From NCBI GenBank assembly GCA_945871905.1, contig CAMBXL010000002.1, forward strand, positions 198,936-262,935: a stretch of DNA of 64,000 nt, in the 5' to 3' direction. The notes beneath the pieces are model-generated. The model was not told where the DNA came from and ran no database searches. It saw only the letters and a list, made by a program, of their open reading frames with translations. The stretch's first letter is position 1, and each line of letters opens with the position of its first letter. The translations under genes were made by a program, and so were the position numbers. Positions 17,874 through 26,945 of the stretch are shown here, one piece after another. This DNA comes from Chitinophaga pinensis. Its GTDB lineage: Bacteria; Bacteroidota; Bacteroidia; NS11-12g; UBA955.

Positions 17874-19286
17874 TTATTTATTTTCTTTTTTAAGATTTTC
17901 TATAAGGGATGCAAAATACGCCTTTTTTGAAGGATTTTGCAAAATTAATTTTTCGTATACTTTTATTGCCAAACTAATATCTCCTTGTTGATGGTATAGT
18001 TGGGCTAATGTTTCTGTTACAAAATCCAATTCAAAAACCTCACTTTTCTTTGCCATGTTTTCGGCATTGTAAAACTCTTTCTTAGGTCTCGAAATTTGAG
18101 GATTCTTTTTTATAAACCTCGCAATGATGTCGTCTTCTTCTATCTCTTCTTCAACTTTGTCAATTGTTTCCAAACCTTCCTCAATTGGCTTTTCAACTAT
18201 TTCTGAAGCTCCTTTAGGCTGCTTGAGCCAAGCAAAAAAATCTTTCTCCGAAGTGGCACTTTCTCTTTCTTTCTGTTTACTTTTTAATTCTACTTCTAAA
18301 TTATAAATTGGATTTTTCCTTAAATCTAAATACTTTTCTAATTCTTTTTGAGAATCAATTACAGCTTCAATCGGTTCCTCTTCTTGAATATCAGAGAACT
18401 CAATTTGTATTTCTGTTTCTTGAATTTTCTCATCCGTTTCTTCAATCTGAATTTCTTTACTTTCTACTATCTCCTCAGCTGCTAAATCATCTCTTTTATC
18501 ACTCACTTCTATATCAACAACAATCTCCTCTGCCAATTCTTCTGCCATAGTAGACATCTCTTTTTGCTCAAGCTCAACCTTTTCTTGGAACTCATTTTTA
18601 GATACAAGTTCCGTCTGCAATTCTGTATCATTGTCTGTATCTGTTATTTCCTCAATTTGTTGATGTTGACCAGAGAAAGTAAATTCAGTGTCAACCAATT
18701 CTAATCCCTCTATTTCTGTCAATGGGAATTCATCTGTAACTGAAACCTCATTATTGTGTCGCAATTCAAAAATAACTTCTTCAAACTCCTCTTTGGTATC
18801 TTGATGTATAAGCTCAACTTCAGGAATTGCAACCTCTTCAGGCAATGACTCTTCACCCTCTCTTAAAAAAGCCTCCAAATCATTAACAGGCAGCTTAATT
18901 TCCTCCACTTGTGGTAACTCTTCTGTTGCAGTTTCTTCTTCAACACTTTGTTTATCTTCAATAATTTTAGATTCTTGAGTTATAATCGTTGCTGAATTAT
19001 CGATGGCATTAGTATTTGAAATTACCTCTAAACTATCTTCACTTTTTACCAATTCATTTTGATGAATATAATGATATAAGGCCTCTCTGTTATTGACTCT
19101 TATTGCGGCATGACGGAGGTAAAAGTCAAACTCCTGTTCATTTTCACTGACATAAAATTTCGCTAAAAGAACATAAGGTAAATAGTAATAGGGTGACTTT
19201 TGAATCATCATTTTTAGCCCATCTACATCCTCTGAATTCATTAATCCAGGCTGATGATAAAGCGTTATTATTCTACTGCTGTCCAT
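17874..19286 (-). CDS. Acidic protein with C-terminal TPR-like repeat, unknown function
   Basis: From the ATG at 19286 (MDSSRIITLYHQPGLM) it has 470 residues; its A is shared with the TAA stop of lptE (TAATG). The N-terminal ~75 residues form helical repeats (YYYLPYVLLAKFYVSE). A long, strongly acidic, probably disordered segment (about 80-340) rich in Glu, Ile and Val follows, and the C-terminus carries a TPR-like helix pair (TETLAQLYHQQGDISLAIKV YEKL). No signal peptide is visible. The position between lptE and secG is widely kept in Bacteroidota, which hints at an envelope or secretion role, but nothing in the sequence shows it. Confidence 0.8.
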   Translation of the reverse strand: MDSSRIITLYHQPGLMNSEDVDGLKMMIQKSPYYYLPYVLLAKFYVSENEQEFDFYLRHAAIRVNNREALYHYIHQNELVKSEDSLEVISNTNAIDNSATIITQESKIIEDKQSVEEETATEELPQVEEIKLPVNDLEAFLREGEESLPEEVAIPEVELIHQDTKEEFEEVIFELRHNNEVSVTDEFPLTEIEGLELVDTEFTFSGQHQQIEEITDTDNDTELQTELVSKNEFQEKVELEQKEMSTMAEELAEEIVVDIEVSDKRDDLAAEEIVESKEIQIEETDEKIQETEIQIEFSDIQEEEPIEAVIDSQKELEKYLDLRKNPIYNLEVELKSKQKERESATSEKDFFAWLKQPKGASEIVEKPIEEGLETIDKVEEEIEEDDIIARFIKKNPQISRPKKEFYNAENMAKKSEVFELDFVTETLAQLYHQQGDISLAIKVYEKLILQNPSKKAYFASLIENLKKENK

Positions 19287-19792
19287 TACCACTTCAAAGC
19301 TACTTTATTAAATATTTCTTGAATTATTTGAGTACTTACCTCGTCTGACAATCTATTTTCAATAGTTTGGAAATTTTCTGTAGCGTTAAACTCCTGAAAT
19401 TTAGTAATTTGCTCAGTAAAATTCATTTCCTTATGTTTAGGACACTCAAACACGACATTCACGGTCATAGAAAATCTATTTTTGGCAGCTTCTGTGGTAT
19501 TTGTGGTTGCTGATGGTTGAATTCTGTAATCAGTTATTGACCCCGTAATTTTGAAATCTCCATTTTGGGGAACAATCGCTAGTGAGGTTTCTCTCATAAA
19601 TTTATCTTTCAGTTGTTCTGTAAACTTTTGACTGATAGATGGATTTACCAAACTAGCTTGATTATTGAAATAGGCAATGCTAATATTGCTAACATCGGCA
19701 GGAATGTTTATCCCCGACAAGCTGTACTTGCATGACTTACAAGCAGACAAACTCAATAAAATAAGTCCTAAAATTAATCCTTTATATTTCAT
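19286..19792 (-). CDS. lptE: LptE-family outer-membrane lipoprotein
   Basis: This 168-residue protein has a lipoprotein signal with lipobox LSLSACKS (lipidated C18). The rest resembles Bacteroidota LptE: an early NIPADVSNISIAYFNNQASLVNP segment, a FKITGSITDYRIQP strand, and a C-terminal amphipathic helix with SDEVSTQIIQEIFNKVALKW. LptE plugs the LptD barrel and helps lipopolysaccharide reach the cell surface. It starts right after the sigma54 activator (stop at 19792) and overlaps the TPR gene by one base. Confidence 0.88.
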   Translation of the reverse strand: MKYKGLILGLILLSLSACKSCKYSLSGINIPADVSNISIAYFNNQASLVNPSISQKFTEQLKDKFMRETSLAIVPQNGDFKITGSITDYRIQPSATTNTTEAAKNRFSMTVNVVFECPKHKEMNFTEQITKFQEFNATENFQTIENRLSDEVSTQIIQEIFNKVALKW

Positions 19793-21054
19793 TAAAAATC
19801 TTCTAAATTATACTGTTTAATTTTACGATAAAGGGTACGTTCCGAAATACCAAGTTCTTTGGCCGCTCGGTTTCTTTTTCCTTTATTACGTTTTAATGCA
19901 TTTTTAATCATTTCCAACTCTTGGTCGGCAATTGTTAACGAGCCAAGTGTATGGTCATCCAATGGTTGTACCTCTATAAAACTCTCCTTATTATTCGCAA
20001 TAATTGAACTTGATGGAATAATGATTGCTGATTTCTGCTCTGCAACTTCAAAATCTGGTTCTTGATTATAAAGCACATGGTTTATTTCTGACTGATGTTT
20101 TTTGATAAACTCCTCACGGTTAGAATTATTCTCTATCAATCCCATCACTATTCTTTTAAGTTCACTTACATCTTTTTTCATTTCAATAAGGAACTTATAG
20201 AAAATATCACGTTCACTGAATCCTTGCGTTTGTCCTTCTGAAGAATTGGCCAATTGCGGTAAATTAGAAACTGGTCGTGGCAAATAATAGCCAAGAATTT
20301 CACTACTTATTGGGTTATTTTCTGATTCCAAGACACAAATTTGCTCCGTCACATTTTTCAATTGACGAATATTTCCTGGCCAAGTGTAATTTTTTAATAA
20401 TTCTTGCGCTTCCTCAGTTAATCCTACAAGAGGGGCATGGTTTTTTTCGGCAAATGCACTTGCAAATTTTCGAAACAGCAAATAAACATCTTCTTTTCTT
20501 TCAGACAATTTGGGTACTCTAATGGGCACTGTAGCAAGTCTGTAATACAAATCCTCTCTAAACTTACCCTGTTGAGCTCTTTCGAGCAAATCTCTATTGG
20601 TGGCTGCTATTACTCTGACATTGGTTTTTAACACTTTTGAAGAACCTACTTTAATGTATTCTCCATTTTCGAGTACACGCAGCAGTCGAGCTTGTGTTCC
20701 CAATGGCAATTCGCCTACTTCATCCAAAAATATAGTACCTCCACTTACGGTTTCAAAATACCCTTTTCGGGCATCTGTAGCACCAGTAAACGAACCTTTT
20801 TCGTGACCAAACAATTCAGAATCAATAGTTCCTTCCGGAATTGCACCACAGTTTACGGCTATGAAATTCGCATGTTTACGGGCACTTTGTGCATGAATTA
20901 TTTTAGAAAATGATTCTTTTCCGACACCACTTTCGCCCAAAATTAGAACACTCATGTCTGTAGGTGCCACTTTTATTGCGGTTTCTAATGCGTGGTTTAA
21001 TGCAGGTGAATTCCCCACTATTTCAAACCTATTTTTTATACTTTGTAATTGCAT
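19792..21054 (-). CDS. Sigma-54-dependent transcription activator (AAA+ and Fis-type HTH), no receiver domain
   Basis: This 420-residue enhancer-binding protein starts almost directly with its AAA+ domain: Walker A GESGVGKE (40-47), the sigma54-contact loop as GSFTGA (87-92, usually GAFTGA), and Walker B GGTIFLDE. The C-terminus has a Fis-type DNA-binding helix-turn-helix (KRNRAAKELGISERTLYRKIK). There is no N-terminal receiver, GAF or PAS domain, so control must act by partner proteins or abundance. It overlaps miaB by one base and precedes lptE, an arrangement common in Bacteroidota. Confidence 0.92.
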   Translation of the reverse strand: MQLQSIKNRFEIVGNSPALNHALETAIKVAPTDMSVLILGESGVGKESFSKIIHAQSARKHANFIAVNCGAIPEGTIDSELFGHEKGSFTGATDARKGYFETVSGGTIFLDEVGELPLGTQARLLRVLENGEYIKVGSSKVLKTNVRVIAATNRDLLERAQQGKFREDLYYRLATVPIRVPKLSERKEDVYLLFRKFASAFAEKNHAPLVGLTEEAQELLKNYTWPGNIRQLKNVTEQICVLESENNPISSEILGYYLPRPVSNLPQLANSSEGQTQGFSERDIFYKFLIEMKKDVSELKRIVMGLIENNSNREEFIKKHQSEINHVLYNQEPDFEVAEQKSAIIIPSSSIIANNKESFIEVQPLDDHTLGSLTIADQELEMIKNALKRNKGKRNRAAKELGISERTLYRKIKQYNLEDF

Positions 21055-22469
21055 TATTTTACAGCTTTACCTATTAATGTTGTACCTGTAGCTCTCTCTA
21101 TCAATACATTCGCATAATCTCCTAATTGGTAATCTTCCCTTGGAAATACTACAATATTATTTTGATCATTGCGACCACATAAATCCATTTCACTTTTTTT
21201 GGAAACACTGTCTATTAACACTGTCACCACTTTACCTATCATCTTCTGATTGTTTTCTAAAGAGATTTTACTTTGTACCTCAATAATTTCAGTTAGACGG
21301 CGCGATTTAATTTCTTCAGGTACATCATCTTGCATCTTTTTCTGCGCCAACGTTCCTGGTCGTTCCGAATATTTGTACATGTAACTGAAGATGAATTTAC
21401 ACTCTTCCATTAATGACAAAGTCGCTTGATGGTCTTCTTCTGTTTCTGAACAAAACCCAGCAATAATATCACAACTGATACTACAATTTGGTATAATTTC
21501 TTTAATTTTATTAATTCTTTCCAAGTACCATTCTCTAGAATAGGTTCTGTTCATGGCTTCTAACAAACGGGTACTTCCACTCTGTGCAGGCAGGTGAATA
21601 TGATTACAAATGTTGGGATATTTGGCTATCGTATGCAACACATCGTCGTTAATATCCTTAGGATGCGAAGTGCTAAATCTGATGCGCATACTTGGGTGAA
21701 CAAGTGCTACCTTTTCGAGTAACTGAGCAAAACTAACTGCATTCTCTTTTTGTTCAACGCTTGCGTTTTTATAGTCTATTTTTGGACCGCCTCCAAACCA
21801 CAAATAACTGTCTACATTTTGCCCTAAAAGTGTTATTTCTTTGTATCCATTGTCTCCCAGTATTTTCACTTCTTCTAATATGGTTTGTGGGTCTCTGCTT
21901 CTCTCTCTTCCACGTGTAAATGGAACTACACAAAAAGAACACATATTGTCACAACCTCGCATGATGCTTACAAAAGCAGAGATTCCATTGGTGTTTAATC
22001 TTAACGGCGAGATTTCGGCATAAGTTTCTTCCCTACTCAACAAAACATTGATAGCTCTATTACCTGTTTCAACTTCGGCCACCAAATTGGGTAAATCTCT
22101 GTAAGAATCGGGACCAGCCACTATATCAACCAACTTTTCTTCCTCAAGTAGTTTGGTTTTCAATCTTTCTGCCATACACCCCAATACACCTATAATTAAA
22201 TCAGAGTTTTTTCTTTTGTTGTTTCTTAAATGTTTTAAACGGTCTCTAATTTTTTGTTCCGCATTGTCACGAATAGCACAAGTATTCAAAAAAATAACAT
22301 CTGCACTGAACTCATCCTTAGTATACTCAAACCCATTCTCTGACATTATAGATCCAATAATTTCACTGTCGCTAAAATTCATAGCACAACCATAGCTTTC
22401 AATGTATAATTGCCTTTTATCGGTCTTAGGAATGGTTTGATTATTGGATAAAATTAGCTCGTCTTGCAT
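21054..22469 (-). CDS. miaB: tRNA-2-methylthio-N6-dimethylallyladenosine synthase MiaB
   Basis: This radical-SAM methylthiotransferase of about 471 residues modifies A37 of tRNAs that read UNN codons. The N-terminal UPF0004 domain has its three iron-sulfur cysteines ([30 protein letters not shown]). The radical-SAM CxxxCxxC is in [17 protein letters not shown], and a TRAM RNA-binding domain closes the protein. The ATG at 22469 ([10 protein letters not shown]) is chosen because the box at 22478-22485 lies within the longer frame to 22502. It leads the operon miaB - sigma54 activator - lptE - TPR - secG. Confidence 0.95.
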   Translation of the reverse strand: MQDELILSNNQTIPKTDKRQLYIESYGCAMNFSDSEIIGSIMSENGFEYTKDEFSADVIFLNTCAIRDNAEQKIRDRLKHLRNNKRKNSDLIIGVLGCMAERLKTKLLEEEKLVDIVAGPDSYRDLPNLVAEVETGNRAINVLLSREETYAEISPLRLNTNGISAFVSIMRGCDNMCSFCVVPFTRGRERSRDPQTILEEVKILGDNGYKEITLLGQNVDSYLWFGGGPKIDYKNASVEQKENAVSFAQLLEKVALVHPSMRIRFSTSHPKDINDDVLHTIAKYPNICNHIHLPAQSGSTRLLEAMNRTYSREWYLERINKIKEIIPNCSISCDIIAGFCSETEEDHQATLSLMEECKFIFSYMYKYSERPGTLAQKKMQDDVPEEIKSRRLTEIIEVQSKISLENNQKMIGKVVTVLIDSVSKKSEMDLCGRNDQNNIVVFPREDYQLGDYANVLIERATGTTLIGKAVK

Positions 22470-22477
22470 AGGGAATG

Positions 22478-22485
22478 CAAAACTA
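22478..22485 (-). promoter_or_regulatory. TAnnTTTG -7 box that fixes the miaB start
   Basis: TAGTTTTG on the minus strand ends 8 bases before the ATG at 22469, so a leader of only 1-3 bases is expected. Confidence 0.5.
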
Positions 22486-22652
22486 CAAAATAAATATGAC
22501 ATAATGACATATTTGCAATTCCATATTTGTTAAATCTAGTCTATTTTCAGATTAAACGCTTCCGTTATATAAAATAGAAAAATACTATCAATCCTCTTAA
22601 AACCATGAAACTTTACTACCATTAGGTTCTCTATTCAATACAGATTCTTAGA

Positions 22653-23984
22653 CTAAATCAATCCTCTCGATTTCAATTCAAGGTATTTATTGAGTGTTTG
22701 CAGTGACAAATCTTGTGGTCTTGTATACACAGTTTGAATTCCGGCATTGTGAAGTTCATTGACTATAATTTTCTTTTCGTGAATGGTTTGTTCAGCCACT
22801 ATTTGAGTATAAATTCCTTTTAAATCAACTGCGTCTTTATTACTCATATCCAATATAGCCGTATTTTCGAAGAAAATAACCACTAATAAATGCTGTTTAT
22901 TGAGTCTTTTTAAAATCGGTAAAACCCTTTTCATACTGTAAGTGCTTTCGAAATTTGTATAGAGGAACAATAAACTTCGGGTTTTTACTAGTCTATTGAC
23001 ACTGTGATACATTAGCTCATAGTTAGCTTCTAAATTTCTTTCTTTTTGGTTGTATAGCGCTTCTAACAATTGATTCAGTTGCCCTACTTTTCGTTCGGCT
23101 TTGATAGCCGTTCCTATAACATCAGAGAAAGTCAATAATCCAACCTTGTCTGATTTTTTTAATGCAACATTGCTGGTAACTAAGGCACTATTGATTGAAT
23201 AATCCAACAAACTTAAGCCTTCAAATGGCAGTAACATGGTTCTACTTTTGTCAATGACATGATAAATGGGTTGCGATTTTTCATCTTCATGTTGATTAAT
23301 CATCAACTTTTGATTTCGCGCTGTCGATTTCCAATTTATTTGACGCACATCATCGCCTCTTACATAATTTCTAATTTGTTCAAACTCATAACTATGGCCT
23401 ATTCTGCGCATTTTTTTGATGCCATATAGACTTGATATTTTTGAAAAAGTATAGAGTTCAAACTTCTTCATTTGAATAATACTAGGATATACAGGCACAG
23501 ACTGTTGGGTTTCTACTACAATTCTGCGCTGGATTAACTTTAATGGACTTTGAATAAACAGATTAATATTCCCAAAATCATAAACCCCTCTACTTAATGG
23601 TTTTATAACATATTTTAACACTTTGTTCTCGTATGCTGCCAAAGAATATTTTAATAAAAAATCGCGATTTTGGAGTTGAAACGGCAATTCATCAATCACC
23701 TCGACGGTCCATTTTCTATTACTTAAATTTCTTGTCACAATTTCCACGTGGTTGTCATCGTTTAGTGAAAGTAATTGAGATGTTTTTCTGAGTGCTTGAA
23801 CCATTACCCATTTGCTATAAATCCATAGCAAATCGAGCAATAAAAGTGAAAAGACGGCGAACGTTAAAAAGACGGAAATCAAAAACAAAGATTTAAAGGC
23901 AAAACTGATGCAAAACAAGGCTATAACAACCCATAAAAGCATAAAAAAACGTTTCCCAATAAAAATGTTATTGATTTGTTTCAT
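22653..23984 (-). CDS. DUF58 domain protein of the MoxR operon
   Basis: This 443-residue protein has two N-terminal membrane helices (about 11-55) followed by a beta-rich segment and the DUF58 core: GHSYEFEQIRNYVRGDDVRQINWKS, then a von Willebrand A-like fold (IYHVIDKSRTMLLPFEGLSLLDYSINSALV). The D-K-S-R-T-M stretch occupies the place of the metal-site DxSxS motif and is degenerate. DUF58 proteins accompany MoxR ATPases and are thought to work as their substrate adaptors in envelope or complex assembly. It is the last gene of the five-gene operon, 3 bases after the MoxR gene. Confidence 0.9.
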   Translation of the reverse strand: MKQINNIFIGKRFFMLLWVVIALFCISFAFKSLFLISVFLTFAVFSLLLLDLLWIYSKWVMVQALRKTSQLLSLNDDNHVEIVTRNLSNRKWTVEVIDELPFQLQNRDFLLKYSLAAYENKVLKYVIKPLSRGVYDFGNINLFIQSPLKLIQRRIVVETQQSVPVYPSIIQMKKFELYTFSKISSLYGIKKMRRIGHSYEFEQIRNYVRGDDVRQINWKSTARNQKLMINQHEDEKSQPIYHVIDKSRTMLLPFEGLSLLDYSINSALVTSNVALKKSDKVGLLTFSDVIGTAIKAERKVGQLNQLLEALYNQKERNLEANYELMYHSVNRLVKTRSLLFLYTNFESTYSMKRVLPILKRLNKQHLLVVIFFENTAILDMSNKDAVDLKGIYTQIVAEQTIHEKKIIVNELHNAGIQTVYTRPQDLSLQTLNKYLELKSRGLI

Positions 23985-23987
23985 TTT

Positions 23988-24986
23988 TTATCTAGGCACT
24001 TCAATATTCAGAAACAACTCTTGTAAAATAGATTTTACATCAAAACCTTCCATTTCTTTTTCTGGCGATAATATGACGCGGTGGTTTAACACAGGAAATG
24101 CTGCATATTGAATATCATCGGGCGTTACAAAATCTCTACCTTGAATAGCTGCGAGTGCTTTAGCTGTTTTCACTATAGCCATAGAAGCTCGTGGAGAAGC
24201 TCCCAAAACCAAATCCTTGGTATTGCGGGTGTGGTGGATAATTTCGGCAATATATCTAATCAAAGATTCCTTGATAAATACTTTCTCCACTAAAGTTTGA
24301 CACTTAACAATAGCATCAGAATTAAGCACTTGCTTAACCTCTTTTATGGCTAATTGATTAAAATCTCCTTCAAACCTAGTGATAATCTCAATTTCCTCTT
24401 CCAAGCTAGGGTAATTTATTTTAACCCTAAACAAAAAACGGTCTTGTTGTGCTTCGGGTAGTTTGTAAGTCCCTTCTTGTTCAATAGGATTTTGGGTTGC
24501 CATTACCATAAATGGCGATTCAAGTTGATAGGTTAATCCATCGATAGTTACTTGTTGTTCTTCCATTACCTCAAACAAGGCAGCTTGTGTTTTGGCAGGG
24601 GCTCTATTGATTTCATCAATCAACACAATATTGGAAAAAATAGGTCCTTTTTTAAATTCAAAATCATTGGATTTGTTGTTATAAACACTAGTTCCTGTAA
24701 CATCGGCGGGCATTAAATCAGGGGTAAACTGAATTCTTTTAAAATTCAAATTCAGTGTTTTAGCAAGTAAATTCACGGTCAATGTTTTGGCTATTCCGGG
24801 AACGCCTTCTATAAGCACATGACCTCGTGTAAATAAACCTGCCAATAATAAATTGATAAGTTCATCTTGTCCCACTATTACTTTATGAATTTCATGTCGA
24901 ATAGCTTCCACTTGCTGTTGTAATGCTTGTAAATCCAAAGCTTCTCTTCCCGATTCTAATTGGCTCCATTCATTTTGTTGTTCCAT
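23988..24986 (-). CDS. MoxR-family AAA+ ATPase
   Basis: This 332-residue cytosolic ATPase has Walker A GVPGIAKT and Walker B IVLIDEINRAPAK, then sensor 1 in VMATQNPIEQEGTYKLPEAQ and the C-terminal lid domain (GASPRASMAIVKTAKALAA). MoxR proteins act as chaperones that insert cofactors or remodel complexes. It sits between the DUF4350 gene (1-base gap) and the DUF58 gene (3-base gap), so all are one transcript. Confidence 0.95.
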   Translation of the reverse strand: MEQQNEWSQLESGREALDLQALQQQVEAIRHEIHKVIVGQDELINLLLAGLFTRGHVLIEGVPGIAKTLTVNLLAKTLNLNFKRIQFTPDLMPADVTGTSVYNNKSNDFEFKKGPIFSNIVLIDEINRAPAKTQAALFEVMEEQQVTIDGLTYQLESPFMVMATQNPIEQEGTYKLPEAQQDRFLFRVKINYPSLEEEIEIITRFEGDFNQLAIKEVKQVLNSDAIVKCQTLVEKVFIKESLIRYIAEIIHHTRNTKDLVLGASPRASMAIVKTAKALAAIQGRDFVTPDDIQYAAFPVLNHRVILSPEKEMEGFDVKSILQELFLNIEVPR

Positions 24987-24987
24987 A

Positions 24988-26253
24988 CTATTGGTTATTG
25001 TTATAATGTTTGTAAAAAGTATTTATTCTATTGTATAGTTCTATTAAATTAGTACTGTCTGTTTTTTCTTTTTTGTAATCAATGACTTGAAAATAATAAT
25101 CGAAAATTCGTTCTACTATTTTTTCATTGACTTTGGATTTTTTGGCAATATGCTTTACTTGTTCGGCTTGAATATCCAGGGTTGCAATGCCTAATTTTGT
25201 TCTAATAAAATACAAAAATAATTGCATTTTTTGCTCTGCCATTTGGTAGGAATTATCATGACTCAGATTAAGGGCACTTAATGTTTCAATAAAACCCATG
25301 GTGGTGTTTTTCTTTTGTTCAAGAACTGGAATTTTTCTTTGTTTTCTTTTAATAACAAAAAACAAAAAGAGGATTAAGCTCAACAAACTTAAATACCAAG
25401 CCCATTTTAATGCAGGTTTACTTAAAATAAAAGACAAAGGCGTTTCAGATTGCTTCATTAATAAGTCTGTTTCTTTTTTATAAATTCTTGCACTGTAATC
25501 AAACAACACATTGCTTAATTGAATGCTATTTAAACATTGATTAACATAGTCAAAACCACGTTCATTCCGCATTGCATAATTTGTAAACAAAAGAGGGTTA
25601 GAATGCACATAAATTTCCCCTTTACCATAATATATTTTTATAAAATTCACATTAGAATCCACCGTACCTAAAATATCATACTGAGGTTGAACATATTCAA
25701 AGAACAAATTATTACTAGGAAAATGAAAATAGTTCCAATTGGTATTTTCTGAGGTGTCTTTATTAAAACTTCTGAATTGAAATAGATTTTTACCATTGAA
25801 CTTCAAAGAGGCTGATTGATTTAGACTGACACTTACCTTATTTTGGAAATATGTTTCCAATTGAATTTTTTCGTCTGCTAACGCTTGTGTAAGAAGCTGT
25901 TCCGGAATACCTTCGGTTATAAAAACCAATTGATTACCAACTCTAGCAAAAGACAACAAGGAGTCTATCTCAGTAGCACGCAGATAACAATTATTGCCTG
26001 CAAACAAATAGGTTTGACCCAATTTATTTGTATCTAAATATTGATTTAAAGACTCTTTAACACTTGTAAATTTGTTTTTTCCTTCCTTTTGAATTAGGGC
26101 TTCAAATACCCCAAAATCGTAGGGATGTAAAGTCGTACTTTCGAATGTTTTATACCATTTAAATTTCTCATTTTCTTTGCGAAAAAGAATAAAAAGCAAA
26201 ATTGCTGAAATCAACACTAACAAAGTTATCCATATGGCTTTATCTCTTTTCAT
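24988..26253 (-). CDS. DUF4350-type membrane protein of the MoxR operon
   Basis: This 421-residue protein has one N-terminal membrane helix (about 8-24), an extracytoplasmic domain (HPYDFGVFEALIQ, TYLFAGNNCYLRATEIDSLL) fitting the DUF4350 glutamine-amidotransferase-like fold, and a second helix near 283-300 before a helical cytoplasmic tail. DUF4350 proteins occur with MoxR and DUF58 in this operon type; the function is unknown. It overlaps the DUF4129 gene by four bases. Confidence 0.85.
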   Translation of the reverse strand: MKRDKAIWITLLVLISAILLFILFRKENEKFKWYKTFESTTLHPYDFGVFEALIQKEGKNKFTSVKESLNQYLDTNKLGQTYLFAGNNCYLRATEIDSLLSFARVGNQLVFITEGIPEQLLTQALADEKIQLETYFQNKVSVSLNQSASLKFNGKNLFQFRSFNKDTSENTNWNYFHFPSNNLFFEYVQPQYDILGTVDSNVNFIKIYYGKGEIYVHSNPLLFTNYAMRNERGFDYVNQCLNSIQLSNVLFDYSARIYKKETDLLMKQSETPLSFILSKPALKWAWYLSLLSLILFLFFVIKRKQRKIPVLEQKKNTTMGFIETLSALNLSHDNSYQMAEQKMQLFLYFIRTKLGIATLDIQAEQVKHIAKKSKVNEKIVERIFDYYFQVIDYKKEKTDSTNLIELYNRINTFYKHYNNNQ

Positions 26254-26945
26254 TTATGGCTTGTTATTAGCGATTCAAACTGATTAAAAACAATCATTAA
26301 TTCATTAAAACTTTCTTCTGTTAACTTCATTTCTCCATACCAAATGCCGTCAAAATTAAAAGTTAATTTATTAAACAAAGATTGAATTTCAATAGGCTTT
26401 ATTTGCAACATCAATTCATAATTGGTAATGTGTTTTTTATATAAAATAATATTCTTTAACACCAATAATTTGAGCGCATTCAAATATTTCAATCGGTAAG
26501 CCAATGCAAAATCTTTTTTAGCCACAGCATCATTGAAAAGCTCATTTATTTGTAATTGCATGAGTTCTTCCTTTTCAGGAGCTTCGTAGCTGTATAAAAA
26601 AGGCGATTTATTTACAATGTTTTTGCTTTTAAAATTCTTAATAATGAGGTACAAAACCCAAACTAATAAAGCAATAACTAAAAACAAAAAGAAATATCTA
26701 AATGGGGTGAAATCAAAACTGGTTCTAGACTTAAACTCCTTTGGTTTTTGTTTATTTTTGACAATTGTATCTTCCTCAAATTGCAAATCTTTCGCTTTTA
26801 TTTTCCACTCCGACTTATTTAAAGCCGACTCATAAACTTCGGCATAACGTAAATTGCGAGATGAGTCTAACTCAATGGTATTGGCAATTGCAGAAGGCAA
26901 GCAAACCCATAAAACACAAATCAAAATAGACAATTTTACCTTCAT
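26250..26945 (-). CDS. DUF4129-type membrane protein of the MoxR operon
   Basis: The 231-residue protein has a signal peptide (MKVKLSILICVLWVCLPSAIAN), a periplasmic stretch, one membrane helix (about 81-100), and a cytoplasmic helical domain (AYRLKYLNALKLLVLKNIILYKKHITNYELMLQI) with the aromatic segment NFDGIWYGEMKLTEESF. That last segment is the DUF4129 hallmark (F-x-x-x-WYG). It overlaps both neighbours by four bases. Confidence 0.87.
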   Translation of the reverse strand: MKVKLSILICVLWVCLPSAIANTIELDSSRNLRYAEVYESALNKSEWKIKAKDLQFEEDTIVKNKQKPKEFKSRTSFDFTPFRYFFLFLVIALLVWVLYLIIKNFKSKNIVNKSPFLYSYEAPEKEELMQLQINELFNDAVAKKDFALAYRLKYLNALKLLVLKNIILYKKHITNYELMLQIKPIEIQSLFNKLTFNFDGIWYGEMKLTEESFNELMIVFNQFESLITSHK

